Assembly (NCBI RefSeq): GCF_003795145.1
Contig: NZ_CP027786.1
Coordinates: 620,001 to 684,000, forward strand
DNA length: 64,000 nt
Source: Tetragenococcus koreensis
GTDB taxonomy: Bacteria > Bacillota > Bacilli > Lactobacillales > Enterococcaceae
Reading direction: 5' to 3'
In this document: piece by piece, positions 9,292-18,529 of the stretch
Layout of the letters: every line of letters starts with the position of its first letter
How positions within the stretch are numbered: position 1 is the stretch's first letter
Program-made: the position numbers and the translations under genes
Notes under the pieces: generated by a model
Database searches by the model: none
Told to the model about the DNA's origin: nothing
Seen by the model: the letters and a program-made list of their open reading frames with translations, nothing else

Positions 9292-10619
9292 GCCTTGATA
9301 TAACGGGGCAGAGTATCCACCCAGTGTTGGAGTTGACTTGTAATAAAATCTTGTAATTGGCTTCCTGATTCTTCGCTTACCGCTTGAATAATATGAACTA
9401 ATTCGATAAGAGCAGCGGACCAATCGAGTTCTTTTATTTGATCGCCCAGTTCATAAAATAAGCCACCTAAGGTCCGCTCATCATTGGCACAGCGCTGCTG
9501 CCAGCTTAATAAAATATACCGTGTGAACACAATGGTGGTGTGACAAATTAAGGCTTGATAATGTCGCGTTTGTGTTTCTTTAGTCAGATGAAGCAATGAT
9601 TTCGATGCCTTAAAAAATGTCTCGATGTCCCATCTCGCCGAGTATGTTTTGACCATTTCTTGGGAAGATAAATCCAGATCATCGGTCATAATTGCCAACC
9701 AAGCGCTTTTTTTATTGTGGTTTTTGACAAAAACGATTTTCACGGGATTTTTGCCGGAGCTTGGTTTCACCACAATCGAGGAAATAATCGCTTCTTGTGT
9801 ATATTCTTTCGTAGATTTGGCATAAAGTTCTTCCAGTTTGTATAAACGTTGATGAAAAAGATATTTGGTTTTTCCATTTTTCATCATCCCAATGGTGTGA
9901 ATCCCCATGTCGTGTAATTGATCGATCATTTTAGGGGAAGTAAACCATTTATCCATCAACACATGGGTGGCGTAAATCCCTTGGTTCAAGGCGCGTTGAA
10001 CCATTTCAAGCGCTACTTTGGGCATTTTACGACTTGATTCGTTGAATCGTTTGGCTCCTACGGTTCGTTGATCTTTTTCTGCTATGGTTTGGTTCACTTT
10101 TTTCTTACCGGATAGTAACCCGAAATCAATCGGAATGAAAGAATAGCCATCGGAGAAACCTAAAGTAAGCATACGATACCCTTTGTATCCTTGTTTGAGC
10201 GCATGATCCCAAAGACGAGCTAAGCCTGGTACCTCTTGGCTTCGATTACGATAAAACGTTGAATCATCCAAGATCAACGTTCGAATATGGGTTTTCGTAT
10301 CCGTTAAAGAATGGAGCTTTTCAATGACAGACGCACTAAACCGAAGTAAAAACAGACGCCAGTTGTTATGGGGATTGTTCATCCATCGATACACGGTATC
10401 TTTTTTCATGTATTGGTCGCTTTCACGTCCACTGAGAACTTGATTTAAGGATTTTCCTTTAAAGACGAGGCTAAAGAGAAAAGTGAATAGAATAGCCACC
10501 GAATACCCTTTTTGCTTCCCCATATGGGCTTGTTTTAAAAATTGCGTGACTTTTAATTCAGAAAAAAGGGCTTTTATTTCATTCGGTAATTGATTTTTAA
10601 TAGCTTTTAAGTGTACCAT
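9261..10619 (-). CDS. IS4-family DDE transposase
   Basis: A 452-residue transposase that cuts and rejoins the element's ends. The N-terminal region is helix-rich. The DDE domain has Asp in TLILDDSTF (about 140), Asp in HVLMDKWF (about 240), and the IS4 signature Y-x2-R-x3-E-x6-K seen as YSARWDIETFFKASK (about 335-349). Length and motifs are complete, so it may be active. The TGA stop overlaps the inverted repeat at 9261-9263. The start codon is preceded by an SD that is also part of a hairpin (see 10626-10684). Confidence 0.92.
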   Translation of the reverse strand: MVHLKAIKNQLPNEIKALFSELKVTQFLKQAHMGKQKGYSVAILFTFLFSLVFKGKSLNQVLSGRESDQYMKKDTVYRWMNNPHNNWRLFLLRFSASVIEKLHSLTDTKTHIRTLILDDSTFYRNRSQEVPGLARLWDHALKQGYKGYRMLTLGFSDGYSFIPIDFGLLSGKKKVNQTIAEKDQRTVGAKRFNESSRKMPKVALEMVQRALNQGIYATHVLMDKWFTSPKMIDQLHDMGIHTIGMMKNGKTKYLFHQRLYKLEELYAKSTKEYTQEAIISSIVVKPSSGKNPVKIVFVKNHNKKSAWLAIMTDDLDLSSQEMVKTYSARWDIETFFKASKSLLHLTKETQTRHYQALICHTTIVFTRYILLSWQQRCANDERTLGGLFYELGDQIKELDWSAALIELVHIIQAVSEESGSQLQDFITSQLQHWVDTLPRYIKAYLPDLVCET

Positions 10620-10625
10620 AAAGGC

Positions 10626-10684
10626 AAGAACTCCTTTGTTTTTGGTTTGTGGTTAAATCAATTATAAAACAAAAGGAGTTCTTT
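10626..10684 (-). promoter_or_regulatory. Inverted repeat that can hide the IS4 transposase ribosome binding site
   Basis: Reading on the minus strand, AAGAACTCCTTTTGTTTT pairs with AAAACAAAGGAGTTCTT (one bulge) across a loop of about 22 bases. The second arm contains the AAAGGAG Shine-Dalgarno of the transposase gene starting at 10619. A transcript entering from outside would carry both arms and fold the site away, as known for other IS elements; a transcript starting in the loop would not. Confidence 0.6.
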
Positions 10685-10781
10685 TTGTATAAAAAGGTAG
10701 GCAGTCAATATCAGGACTTTTTTCGACCTAAGAGTTGATAAGACCGTTGTTTAATATCATTTTACATGTGCGAAACTTGAG

Positions 10782-11566
10782 TTGTGAGTAAGATTATTCC
10801 CGGTGAAGAAAATACAATTGAAATGTATGAACCTAATTTAGATTATTCGTTAATTCAGAGATCTCCCATCTTTGCGTTAGACCAAACCAAGCATGAAATC
10901 ATTCAGTTAGGTCAATTTGTGTTAGAAGAGTATAATACGATGTTTGATTATTATCTAAAGCAAGATAAAAAAAGTTATGACCACGTACTTAAAATAGAAG
11001 ATGTTGTAGATCGTATCGATATTCAAATCACAGAGTATTTGATGTATATTTCTGGAGAAGATTTACCTGCGAAAAATTCCAATGAACATGCTCAAATGGG
11101 CGAAATAGGGAAATACTTAGAACGTATAGGTGATCATACAGAAAACATTCTAAAAAATATTGAAGAAGTGAATGCTGCTGGGAAAATACAGAAAAAGAAT
11201 GGAAACATTGAAGATGAGAATATCCTGTACAAAGAAAGTTTAATTGAATTATTTCATTTAGTTAAACAAAATATCGAAGAAGCTGTGCAAGCCTATGAGA
11301 CAGAAAGTCATTCTATTGCTGGGAAAGTTGTTAAGAGGGAAAAAGAAGTAAATGATCTAGAAGAGAATATTCGAAGGACCTATATTTCTAATTTGAACAA
11401 AGGAATTGGAAAACCTTCAGATGGAATTTTATTTGTTGATATCGTTTCTAACTTAGAACGTATTTCAGATCATTCTGTTAAAATTGCTAAACATAGCTTA
11501 GGGATAAGATATCCCTTTTCAAAACAAGTGATAAATACAAAAGACGAAGAATTTGTAAACTCATAG
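10782..11566 (+). pseudogene. Na/Pi cotransporter, 3' part (PhoU-like domain), cut by an IS
   Basis: C-terminal PhoU-like region of the interrupted cotransporter, reading in the same frame as the 5' part once the IS and one TTGTGA copy are removed. Two PhoU-type three-helix units are visible, with the typical EIGKYLERIGDHTENI and DIVSNLERISDHSVKIAKH motifs (about residues 104-119 and 220-238 of this piece). A GTG at 10784 could start a 260-residue product, but no ribosome binding site precedes it, so it is probably silent unless read from an IS promoter. A strong terminator follows. Confidence 0.85.
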
Positions 11567-11599
11567 AAGAAACACAAAACTTGCTAAGTATATATTATG

Positions 11600-11648
11600 C
11601 TCTCTTTAAAGTAGGCCTTTGAAAGCCAACTTAAGGGGAGTTTTTTTT
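11600..11648 (+). terminator. Terminator of the Na/Pi cotransporter gene
   Basis: A long stem (CTCTCTTTAAAGT with ACTTAAGGGGAG, including G-T pairs, plus an inner GGC/GCC) is followed by eight T residues at 11641-11648. Confidence 0.75.
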
Positions 11649-12343
11649 ATGAAAAAAAAGGTACTGAACATAGTTGTGTTCATTGGCAATTTTGAGTGAT
11701 GAAAATAAGTGAAAGCACAACGATACGACTTTTAATTCGTACAATTTTCATTAGGCTGTAACAAACACTAATAACAGAGGCAAATTCTTACGGAATCGGT
11801 CTAAAGAAAGGATTCTTATGTTGTAGAAAAAAATATGTGAGGCGCTAATTGCCTTTAACGTTATGAAAAAATAAATTTTTGACAAGGGTCGGATTTACTA
11901 AAGTTATACCATGACTTTCATAATCTAGTGAGGTAAATGATGTTTTATCCCATTAGTTTGCTAGTTCTATGGGATAACTGTTTTTTTAGACCATCACTTT
12001 TGCTTTCTTATGTGCTAAATTTAGCCAAAAGCTCTTTTTTCATCCCTTTTCCTTAAACTAAGAACATAACTTCGCCAAACTCGTGGGACTATTTGTAAGC
12101 TATCCCACTAGTTTGCTATTCTTATGCGCTTATTTTCTTTTTACCTCACTGTTTTCTTCAACTAGTGGTATAAATTTTTGCCAGTAATTATTTCTCTATC
12201 TTTTGCTTTTCAGAGAGTGTTGGATGCGTTCCTCATTTTTTCGAACATAGAGACTAAAGTAGCATTTTATTTTCTTATATAATAATGACAATATTATTAT
12301 ACGATATGGTTATAATCTGGCATTTACTAAATCCTATTTGGCG
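11649..12343. other. Non-coding stretch with two related hairpins
   Basis: About 700 bp without a convincing gene. A hairpin at 11945-11977 (TTATCCCATTAG / CTATGGGATAA) is followed by CTGTTTTTTT and looks like a terminator. A second hairpin (GTGGGA at 12083-12088 with TCCCAC at 12103-12108) overlaps a near copy of the first: TATCCCATTAGTTTGCTA at 11946 recurs as TATCCCACTAGTTTGCTA at 12101. Short inverted matches (GTGAGGTAAA and TTTACCTCAC-like) lie further out. This may be a degenerate mobile repeat or former gene ends; no function can be assigned. Confidence 0.45.
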
Positions 12344-12372
12344 TTGACACTTTCCTTCAATTAGCGTAATCT
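12344..12372 (+). promoter_or_regulatory. Sigma-A-type promoter of the M20 peptidase gene
   Basis: TTGACA at 12344-12349 and TAATCT at 12367-12372 are separated by 17 bp. Start of transcription is expected near 12379, about 60 bp before the gene. Confidence 0.7.
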
Positions 12373-12440
12373 TGAAAATATATTGAATTTTCTCATTATT
12401 TAAACTTTAACGTGATTGATAAGAATGAAGGAGTGAGTGT

Positions 12441-13817
12441 ATGAGTCAAGTTAGCGCAAAAGAAGTAAAACGTATTTCAGATAAGAACATGGATCTTTTT
12501 TATGATTACTTAAGGTTAGAATCCGTTTCAGCTCAAGGAAGACAAATCAAGCAAACTGCCCAAGCTGTACAAGTTTTGATTGAAAACATTGGAGGAGAAG
12601 CAAAGGTTTTAGAACTAGAAGGGGCTCATCCGGTTGTTTATGGCTTTTTTGAAGCGGGACAAGCGGGTGATTCTGAGAAAACGTTATTATTTTATGATCA
12701 CTACGATGTACAGCCAGAAGATCCATTAGATGAGTGGCATACAGAACCCTTTGAACCTACTGTAAAAGATGATATTTTGTATGCACGTGGTGTTTCAGAT
12801 AATAAAGCGAATTTTATGGCACGTATCAACGCGGTAGAAGCGTATAAGAATACAGAAGAAGGTTTGCCGGTGAATGTTAAATTCTTTGTTGAAGGCGAAG
12901 AAGAAATTGGCAGTCCTCATGTAGATGATTATCTTAAAGCCTATTCTGATCTATTTGCCGCAGATGTTTGCATTTGGGAAGCTGGCAGTAAAGACTCTGA
13001 AGAACGTTTAGGCATTTCAGCGGGAGTGAAAGGGATTGCTTACTATGAAGCCCGTGTGAACAGCGCGGATATTGACATGCACTCCTCTTTAGCAGCTATT
13101 GCGGACAATTCAGCATGGCGTTTAGTACAAGCTTTAGCAAGTATGAGAAATACTAAAAATGAAATTACGGTAGATGGTTTTTATGATATGATGACACCTC
13201 CAACAGATCTTGAAAAGAAAGTATCAGCTGAGATGCCATTTGATCCGAATGCTAGTAAGCAAACTTATGGACTAAAACATCCGTTGATCACAGACCAATT
13301 GCCTTATTCACCAGAGGAAGCTCTGGTCTTTTACCCAACATTAACCATTAGTGGCTTGCTATCTGGTTATACGGGTCCTGGAGCTAAAACGATTTTGCCT
13401 AGACAAGCCATGGCTAAGATTGATGTTCGTTTAGTTCCTGGCTATGAACCTGATAAAGTAACAAAGCTACTGAGGGAGCATTTAGATAAGCATGGGTTTG
13501 AAGATGTTGACTTAGAATTAATTACATCGGTAATGCCATTTAGAACCGATCTAGAAGATCCTTTTGTAGAAACAGTGATTAATTCTGCCAAGAAAGTGTA
13601 TGGTGAGGATAAAGTTGTTTTAGAACCGAATGCTGCTGGAACAGGTCCTATGTATGGTTTTGGAAAGTACTTAAATGTTCCTATACTCGGAAGCGGGGTT
13701 GAATGGGAAAAGTCTGGAGCACATGCTCCCAATGAGAATATTCGTTTGGCTGATTTCTATCAAGGTGTGGAACATATGGTTGTTCTGCTGGAAAGTTATC
13801 AACATTCGGAAAAATAA
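12441..13817 (+). CDS. M20-family zinc dipeptidase/carboxypeptidase
   Basis: Cytoplasmic metallopeptidase of the M20 family, 458 residues, expected to hydrolyse dipeptides or related amides. The metal site is visible: His in FYDHYDVQP (about 88-96), Asp in GVSDNKANF (about 119), Glu-Glu in EGEEEIGSP (about 151-159) and His in SGAHAPNENI near the C-terminus. A lid/dimerisation domain sits between. ATG is preceded by GGAG, a clear promoter lies upstream and a strong terminator downstream, so it is monocistronic. The usual DDKG motif reads DNKA here, a mild divergence. Substrate is not known. Confidence 0.88.
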   Translation: MSQVSAKEVKRISDKNMDLFYDYLRLESVSAQGRQIKQTAQAVQVLIENIGGEAKVLELEGAHPVVYGFFEAGQAGDSEKTLLFYDHYDVQPEDPLDEWHTEPFEPTVKDDILYARGVSDNKANFMARINAVEAYKNTEEGLPVNVKFFVEGEEEIGSPHVDDYLKAYSDLFAADVCIWEAGSKDSEERLGISAGVKGIAYYEARVNSADIDMHSSLAAIADNSAWRLVQALASMRNTKNEITVDGFYDMMTPPTDLEKKVSAEMPFDPNASKQTYGLKHPLITDQLPYSPEEALVFYPTLTISGLLSGYTGPGAKTILPRQAMAKIDVRLVPGYEPDKVTKLLREHLDKHGFEDVDLELITSVMPFRTDLEDPFVETVINSAKKVYGEDKVVLEPNAAGTGPMYGFGKYLNVPILGSGVEWEKSGAHAPNENIRLADFYQGVEHMVVLLESYQHSEK

Positions 13818-13879
13818 TAAGTATTTTTAAAGAAAAGCCTGCAAGTTAATACATTAATCTAAATCAAAATGTAAAGATA

Positions 13880-13942
13880 AAAAGAGCGACTTTTTAATCA
13901 TGTTGTTACTACAGTTATGATTAAAAAATCGCTTTTCTTTTT
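13880..13942 (+). terminator. Strong terminator after the M20 peptidase gene
   Basis: The arms AAAAGAGCGACTTTTTAATCAT and ATGATTAAAAAATCGCTTTT pair along nearly their whole length, and T-rich sequence follows on both strands. It may also act in reverse. Confidence 0.8.
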
Positions 13943-14123
13943 CGATAGAGCACGTTCATAAACAAAATACGATACGAATAGAAGTATTGTATTATCTACT
14001 TTACTATAGTTAACTGTTTGAATTCTTTTTTATTTAAACCTCTCTAGTTTTTTGATAGCGCTTTTTCTGTTAACATGGAAGAAAGGAATAGTAGTTAATT
14101 ATCTTTAAAAAGAAGGGATAAAA

Positions 14124-14897
14124 GTGGAAAAGATCCAAACAGTTACTGAGCTACCATTTGAGGAGAATATATTAGATCTTGCTTTTTATGTACAAAAGAT
14201 AAACGGAGGGAAATTCGAAAATTACGTGCAGGCTTTCCTTTTGAAATGGGCACTTGAGAAGAAAATACTCATCATAGAAAAAGAGAAAGAATCATTGACG
14301 AAAAAAGAGCCGAACATGATTTTTTTATTAGAGGAAGAAAAAAGCGCTGAAGAAACGATTGAAGCCTTATTTTGGAATATCTTACTGGAAGCTTCAGGTA
14401 AAGAAAATAAAGTGACAGACCAACAACTTAAAAACTTGGTTAAAGAGGATGCTATGCTTTTTATTTCGTTAGAAAATAAATTGATAAATGATTCAAAGAA
14501 TTATTTGTTGCTAAATGGGTATTTAGAGGAAAAAGAGCGAAAATTTCTCTATTTTAACCTCAAAAAAAGTCAAAGCAACACTGCCAAGGGTGACGAATTA
14601 TACAATCAATTAGAACAGTATTTTCTTTATCTGCAAGATCTTATCAGCCACGGCCCCCAATCTAAAAATGAAATTGAAACTTGGGAAGCCGACTTAACTT
14701 GGATAAGTCTTTTTGGATTAGCGGACAAATTTTATAGCCAAATTAAAAAAACGTCTTCTCAACAACTTGATATACAAATGGGACTATCCAAACAATTAAT
14801 AGCGTTGTATAAACGATTGTCTCCATTTCTGGATAGCTTTTCTATCGGATTTACTTATGCAAAAAATTCTATTAGCTCCAATAGAAGTTGTTGTTAG
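14124..14897 (+). CDS. Truncated DUF2207-like cytoplasmic domain protein
   Basis: A 257-residue protein starting at GTG with AGAAGGG upstream. It resembles the C-terminal cytoplasmic part of DUF2207 membrane proteins: an opening ELPFEENILDLAFYV segment, a helical ALLKW-like stretch, and ETWEADLTWISLFGLADKFYSQIKK (about 205-230), which matches the family's W-x3-L-x3-LFG-A-K block. Full DUF2207 proteins are about 600 residues with a signal peptide, an extracellular domain and membrane helices, all absent here. The nearest upstream DNA does not encode them. It is either a decayed remnant or a soluble derivative; the family call is moderate. Confidence 0.5.
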   Translation: MEKIQTVTELPFEENILDLAFYVQKINGGKFENYVQAFLLKWALEKKILIIEKEKESLTKKEPNMIFLLEEEKSAEETIEALFWNILLEASGKENKVTDQQLKNLVKEDAMLFISLENKLINDSKNYLLLNGYLEEKERKFLYFNLKKSQSNTAKGDELYNQLEQYFLYLQDLISHGPQSKNEIETWEADLTWISLFGLADKFYSQIKKTSSQQLDIQMGLSKQLIALYKRLSPFLDSFSIGFTYAKNSISSNRSCC

Positions 14898-15085
14898 TCA
14901 AACTATAAAAATGATGCTTGGGCATTAATACTTCTATGGGTGGCGTGAACTTTGTAAACTAAGTCAATCACAGAAGTTTGTTCTTTTACCAAGAAGGGCC
15001 CATTCTTGCGTGCAATTTAATTGGATTTTCTTTTTTAATACGTTACTTTTAATTAGTAAGAAATCTTTATTTGGAGGGGAATATA

Positions 15086-15880
15086 ATGGATTTAGGAATC
15101 AAAGGAAAAGTAGCTTTAATAACAGGTGGTGCATCGGGCATAGGATTAGCGACTGCTCGTACTTTGTTAGAAGAAGGAACGACTGTTGTCATAATAGGTA
15201 GAACAGAAGAAAAGCTGAAAGATGCTGCTCAAGAACTAAATAACTCTCATCTTTATTATTATGCAACAGACATTACGAGCCTTGACGAGTTAAAAGCCTT
15301 ACACAGTTTTATTGCAAAAGAAATCGGGGCGATCGATATTCTCGTTCAAGCAGCTGGAACAAGTGGTGCACAAGGGTTCTTTAATGAAATAGATGATAAA
15401 GGATGGGTGGATACCATCGAAGTTGACCTTTTAGGTCCTGTACGTGTGGTTCGTGAGTTTTTGCCTGATCTTAGAAATGGTAATTGGGGTAGAATCGTTT
15501 TTGTATCCTCAGAAAATGCTGTTCAACCTTATAAAGATGAGCTTCCTTATGATGCTTCAAAAGCCGGTATGTTAGCTTTTTCTAAAGCTCTTTCTCGGAC
15601 ATATGCTACAGAAGGTTTACTGGTAAATACTGTATCACCGGCTTTTATTGAGACACCCATGACAGATGAAATGATGAAAAAACGTTCAGAGAAATTAGGT
15701 GTATCTTTTGATGAAGCTGTTCATTCATTTTTAGATGAAGAGCGTCCTCATATTGAATTAAAACGACGTGGACAAGTAGAAGAAGTTGCTTCTGTCATTG
15801 CCTTTGTATGTTCTGACCGTGCCTCATTTGTTAATGGAGCAAATTATCGTGTTGATGGCGGTTCTGTTGCAACAATTTAA
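15086..15880 (+). CDS. Short-chain dehydrogenase/reductase (SDR)
   Basis: A 264-residue NAD(P)-dependent oxidoreductase of the classical SDR fold. The cofactor motif GGASGIG lies at about 14-20, the Ser of FVSSENA near 143, and the catalytic YDASK around 156-160, followed by the PG-like loop (SPAFIETPM). The usual NNAG motif is QAAG. The ATG at 15086 is fixed by GGAGGGG at 15073-15079; a longer frame from TTG at 15071 would place the site inside the gene. It stands alone between non-coding DNA and a hairpin. Substrate unknown; 3-oxoacyl-ACP reductase or sugar dehydrogenase labels would be guesses. Confidence 0.85.
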   Translation: MDLGIKGKVALITGGASGIGLATARTLLEEGTTVVIIGRTEEKLKDAAQELNNSHLYYYATDITSLDELKALHSFIAKEIGAIDILVQAAGTSGAQGFFNEIDDKGWVDTIEVDLLGPVRVVREFLPDLRNGNWGRIVFVSSENAVQPYKDELPYDASKAGMLAFSKALSRTYATEGLLVNTVSPAFIETPMTDEMMKKRSEKLGVSFDEAVHSFLDEERPHIELKRRGQVEEVASVIAFVCSDRASFVNGANYRVDGGSVATI

Positions 15881-15912
15881 TCGTAAAATATAAAGGATAA
15901 TTATTTAAAAAT

Positions 15913-15943
15913 AGACTTGGAACATTTTTCTTGTTCCAAGTCT
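15913..15943 (+). terminator. Hairpin terminator after the first SDR gene
   Basis: A perfect 12-bp stem (AGACTTGGAACA / TGTTCCAAGTCT) with a 7-base loop lies 33 bp after the stop. The T run is poor (TGTCTTATA), so efficiency is uncertain. Confidence 0.6.
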
Positions 15944-15996
15944 TGTCTTATATAATCTTATTGGCTTAGTTTGGTAGCACAGGCGTTGTTATACTA

Positions 15997-16524
15997 TTAA
16001 TTTGAACCTTCTATGATCGTTACAGCACGACCAATAATGTGTGAATTAAATTGAAAATTAATTGTATTGGGTGTAGTATTCTCATCTAAATTAAGGTCAT
16101 CTATATTCAACGCTGATACAATTACAAAGTATCGATGTTTTTCTCCTTGAGGTGGAGCTGCACCTATATACCCAGCAAAACCTGCATCATTTAACATATT
16201 TTTTGCTTTTCCTGGAAGCTTGTTTTGATCTGGATTTCCTGTATCTGCTCCCAATTCTTCTGCATCTTTAGGAAGATTGATTACTGTCCAATGCCAGTAT
16301 CCGCCAGCAGTTGGAGCATCTGGGTCATAAATTTGTACAACTAAGCTCTTTGTTTCTTCAGGTACATTAGAAAATCTGATAGCTGGCGACTCATCTTTGC
16401 CTCCTTGAATTCCCATTCTCCCAGAATATTGGGGTAAACTAAAAGTCTGATCAGGATTTACATCAGTGGCTTCGACATTAAACTGGGGTACACTTGGTAA
16501 GGTTTCTAAAGGATCTCTTGCCAT
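15997..16524 (-). CDS. YbhB/YbcL-family PEBP (Raf kinase inhibitor-like) protein
   Basis: A 175-residue phosphatidylethanolamine-binding-protein family member, probably cytoplasmic because no signal peptide is present. Family blocks are clear: SPAIRFSNVPEETKSLVVQIYDPDAP (about 46-71, the ligand-pocket DPDAP), GGYWHWTVINLP (about 74-85), GFAGYIGAAPPQGEKHRY (about 114-131) with the GP/HRY-type motif. ATG is preceded by GAGGAGGAA. It is a single gene with no operon partner. Bacterial members have no agreed biochemical role. Confidence 0.88.
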   Translation of the reverse strand: MARDPLETLPSVPQFNVEATDVNPDQTFSLPQYSGRMGIQGGKDESPAIRFSNVPEETKSLVVQIYDPDAPTAGGYWHWTVINLPKDAEELGADTGNPDQNKLPGKAKNMLNDAGFAGYIGAAPPQGEKHRYFVIVSALNIDDLNLDENTTPNTINFQFNSHIIGRAVTIIEGSN

Positions 16525-16665
16525 GGTTATTCCTCCTCAAATATTTTTGCTCTTTCTAAAATCATGACACTACGGTACTTGTGCGATAGGAAAATAAATG
16601 TCTTAAAAATTTTTGGCTATATTTTTTGTTTTAAATTTCTAGTTATATCGTACATTTCGAGTAAG

Positions 16666-17052
16666 TTAGTCTTGCTTTGTTGTTTTGGAGCCCTTTTTAT
16701 CGGGAACAGCAAAGAATAGAAATATTGTGATAAACACAGTTAAGAATCCTAACATAATTTTAACCGCTAATATTGGAGCAAGAAATATAGATATAGCCAT
16801 TAGAATAATAATGTTTATAAAGATTTCCCATTTTTTGTTCCTAGGGATTGTACGTGTTTCTACATAATCAGCACAATAAAATTTATACAATTTTGTTTGT
16901 TTTAACCACTGATCGAATTGTTCCGAACTACGTGCAAAACAATAGCCTGAGAGTAACAAAAAAGGGGTAGTCGGTAAAATTGGAAGTATTGCTCCAATGC
17001 TGCCCAGTACAAACGAAAATAGTCCTGCAGCAAATAATAAATGTTTTGTCAT
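16666..17052 (-). CDS. DUF454 (YbaN-like) small membrane protein
   Basis: A 128-residue membrane protein of the DUF454/YbaN family. It has an N-terminal hydrophobic helix (about 5-30) with the PILPTTPFLLLSGYCFARSS signature (about 25-44), a short polar loop with LYKFYCADY, then two hydrophobic helices (about 78-118) and a basic C-terminus. The signature and length match the family. Function is unknown. It lies just upstream of the second IS but is intact; RBS AAGGAG. Confidence 0.85.
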   Translation of the reverse strand: MTKHLLFAAGLFSFVLGSIGAILPILPTTPFLLLSGYCFARSSEQFDQWLKQTKLYKFYCADYVETRTIPRNKKWEIFINIIILMAISIFLAPILAVKIMLGFLTVFITIFLFFAVPDKKGSKTTKQD

Positions 17053-17269
17053 GTCAAACTCCTTTTAAGTCAATTCTAAGATATTGTCATTCTTAACGCT
17101 AACTTAATTGAAAACGGTTAGAAAATCAAGGGCTAGTGATTATATTTGGCCGTTTTTCAAAAAATATTTACCAGAAGTTTTGTAATTGAACCAATTTCAT
17201 AATTCACTTTTCCAAAAAAGCAAACACTCATCCAATTTCGAATTGTGTGATTTTTTCGAAATTCTATGA

Positions 17270-18529
17270 CTATTTCTTTTTCTTCGTTGTCTTAGCGACA
17301 CGTTGATTGGCAAAGTTTCGCGCATTATAAGTGAGCTGGATCAAGTGATAAAAAGCAATCGCATGACTGGGCTGATAAAAACGGGTATCATCAAGCTGAT
17401 GATTCTCTTTTAAATACCCATTAACACGTTCGACACTGCTTCGTTCATTGTATTTCAATTTCCAGGCACGCGTTCCTCGAGCTGGATGATTATACTTTCT
17501 TGGGTCATTCATTTGTTTGACTTTGATGACTTTTTGGCAAAGTCCTTCGTGCTGTAGTGGACAATCTCTACAATATTTTTCGGGTCGAGCATATTTCAAC
17601 GCCCCATATCTTTTATCATAACTGTCATATTTATAGCCATATTCAAGCAGACAGGTCGGTGCGTAGTGAGCGTCTACTTCGCCATCGTTTTTCGCTATTC
17701 GTTTTAATGGAATGATGGGTTCGATATCTAAGGCGTGACATTCCTGATAGATTTCTTTGGCGTCATAGCCTTTATCTAAAGAGAGATAAGGGGCCTCTTT
17801 TTCCATTCTTAACGCTTCTGCCACCTTGCGAATGGTGGGAATCGCTAAAGTAACATCTGAAGCAAAAGCAGAAGCGATATGCATGTTTAAAATATATTGG
17901 CTTTTCGTAGAAACAGCGAGTGTCCCTTTATAGCCAAACCAAAAATAATTCTTGCCTTGACTATTTTTCTTCACGCCCCATGAAGCATAAGAAGGTAGGG
18001 TCTCAAGAATGGCTTCTGTGGTCATGCTTCGTTGTGCTTCAGTCGATGGGAGCTTTGGATTATCTGTTTTTACAGGCTTTGTCCGTGCTTCGATCGAAGT
18101 CGCATCAATCGCCACATTCTCTGTAAAAATGTCCAACTCTTCATGAATGAGTTGGAGTAATTGCTGGTTTATCCTTTCCAAAACAGAAAGATGGTTTGCC
18201 AAGATCGCCATCACTCGCGAATAGGTGGCTTCTGAAGGAATGGGTTCAGAATAAAGAAAACCGACGCTTAGTTTCAAACGTAAATCACTTTTCAAACGTT
18301 GAATCAAGGCTTTTTGTGTAGGAATTTTCTGATCAATCCGTGCCATTAAGGAACGGAGGACCGCTTCATAATTGACGGTAATAGACGGACCGACTTTCGT
18401 ATCTTTTTGAAATAAATCTAACACTTTTGTCCAATCGATTGGGGAGAAAATTTCTTTATACTTCTCCTGAATATCCAATTTTTCTAAATAATCGATGTCA
18501 AATAAAGTTGGTTGTTGTATAATAGACAT
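17270..18529 (-). CDS. DDE transposase, IS1182/IS5 type
   Basis: A 419-residue transposase. The N-terminal DUF772-like helical region carries VNYEAVLRSLMARI. The DDE-type catalytic domain shows Asp in NVAIDATSIEA (about 140), Asp in YLSLDKGYDAKEI (about 250) and Glu in NERSSVERVNGYLKE near 375, with a Cys-rich CRDCPLQHEGLC insert before it and a Lys-rich end. It appears complete. Strongly similar transposases are common on enterococcal mobile elements. The exact IS family name is my best reading, not verified. Confidence 0.85.
   Translation of the reverse strand: MSIIQQPTLFDIDYLEKLDIQEKYKEIFSPIDWTKVLDLFQKDTKVGPSITVNYEAVLRSLMARIDQKIPTQKALIQRLKSDLRLKLSVGFLYSEPIPSEATYSRVMAILANHLSVLERINQQLLQLIHEELDIFTENVAIDATSIEARTKPVKTDNPKLPSTEAQRSMTTEAILETLPSYASWGVKKNSQGKNYFWFGYKGTLAVSTKSQYILNMHIASAFASDVTLAIPTIRKVAEALRMEKEAPYLSLDKGYDAKEIYQECHALDIEPIIPLKRIAKNDGEVDAHYAPTCLLEYGYKYDSYDKRYGALKYARPEKYCRDCPLQHEGLCQKVIKVKQMNDPRKYNHPARGTRAWKLKYNERSSVERVNGYLKENHQLDDTRFYQPSHAIAFYHLIQLTYNARNFANQRVAKTTKKKK

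Larger units (their letters stand above)
9260..10781 (-). mobile_element. IS4-family insertion sequence inside the Na/Pi cotransporter gene
   Basis: A 1522-bp element bounded by perfect 15-bp inverted repeats, CTCAAGTTTCGCACA at 9260 and its complement ending at 10781. A 6-bp direct repeat TTGTGA flanks it (9254-9259 and 10782-10787). Removing the element and one repeat restores an uninterrupted reading frame across the junction (LASLV then SKIIPGEE), which confirms boundaries and duplication. It carries one minus-strand transposase gene whose stop codon lies within the terminal repeat. Confidence 0.93.

Noticed and set aside
15010-15201. 63-codon frame overlapping the SDR start
   Set aside because: Out of frame with the SDR gene and read through its ribosome site; a shadow.
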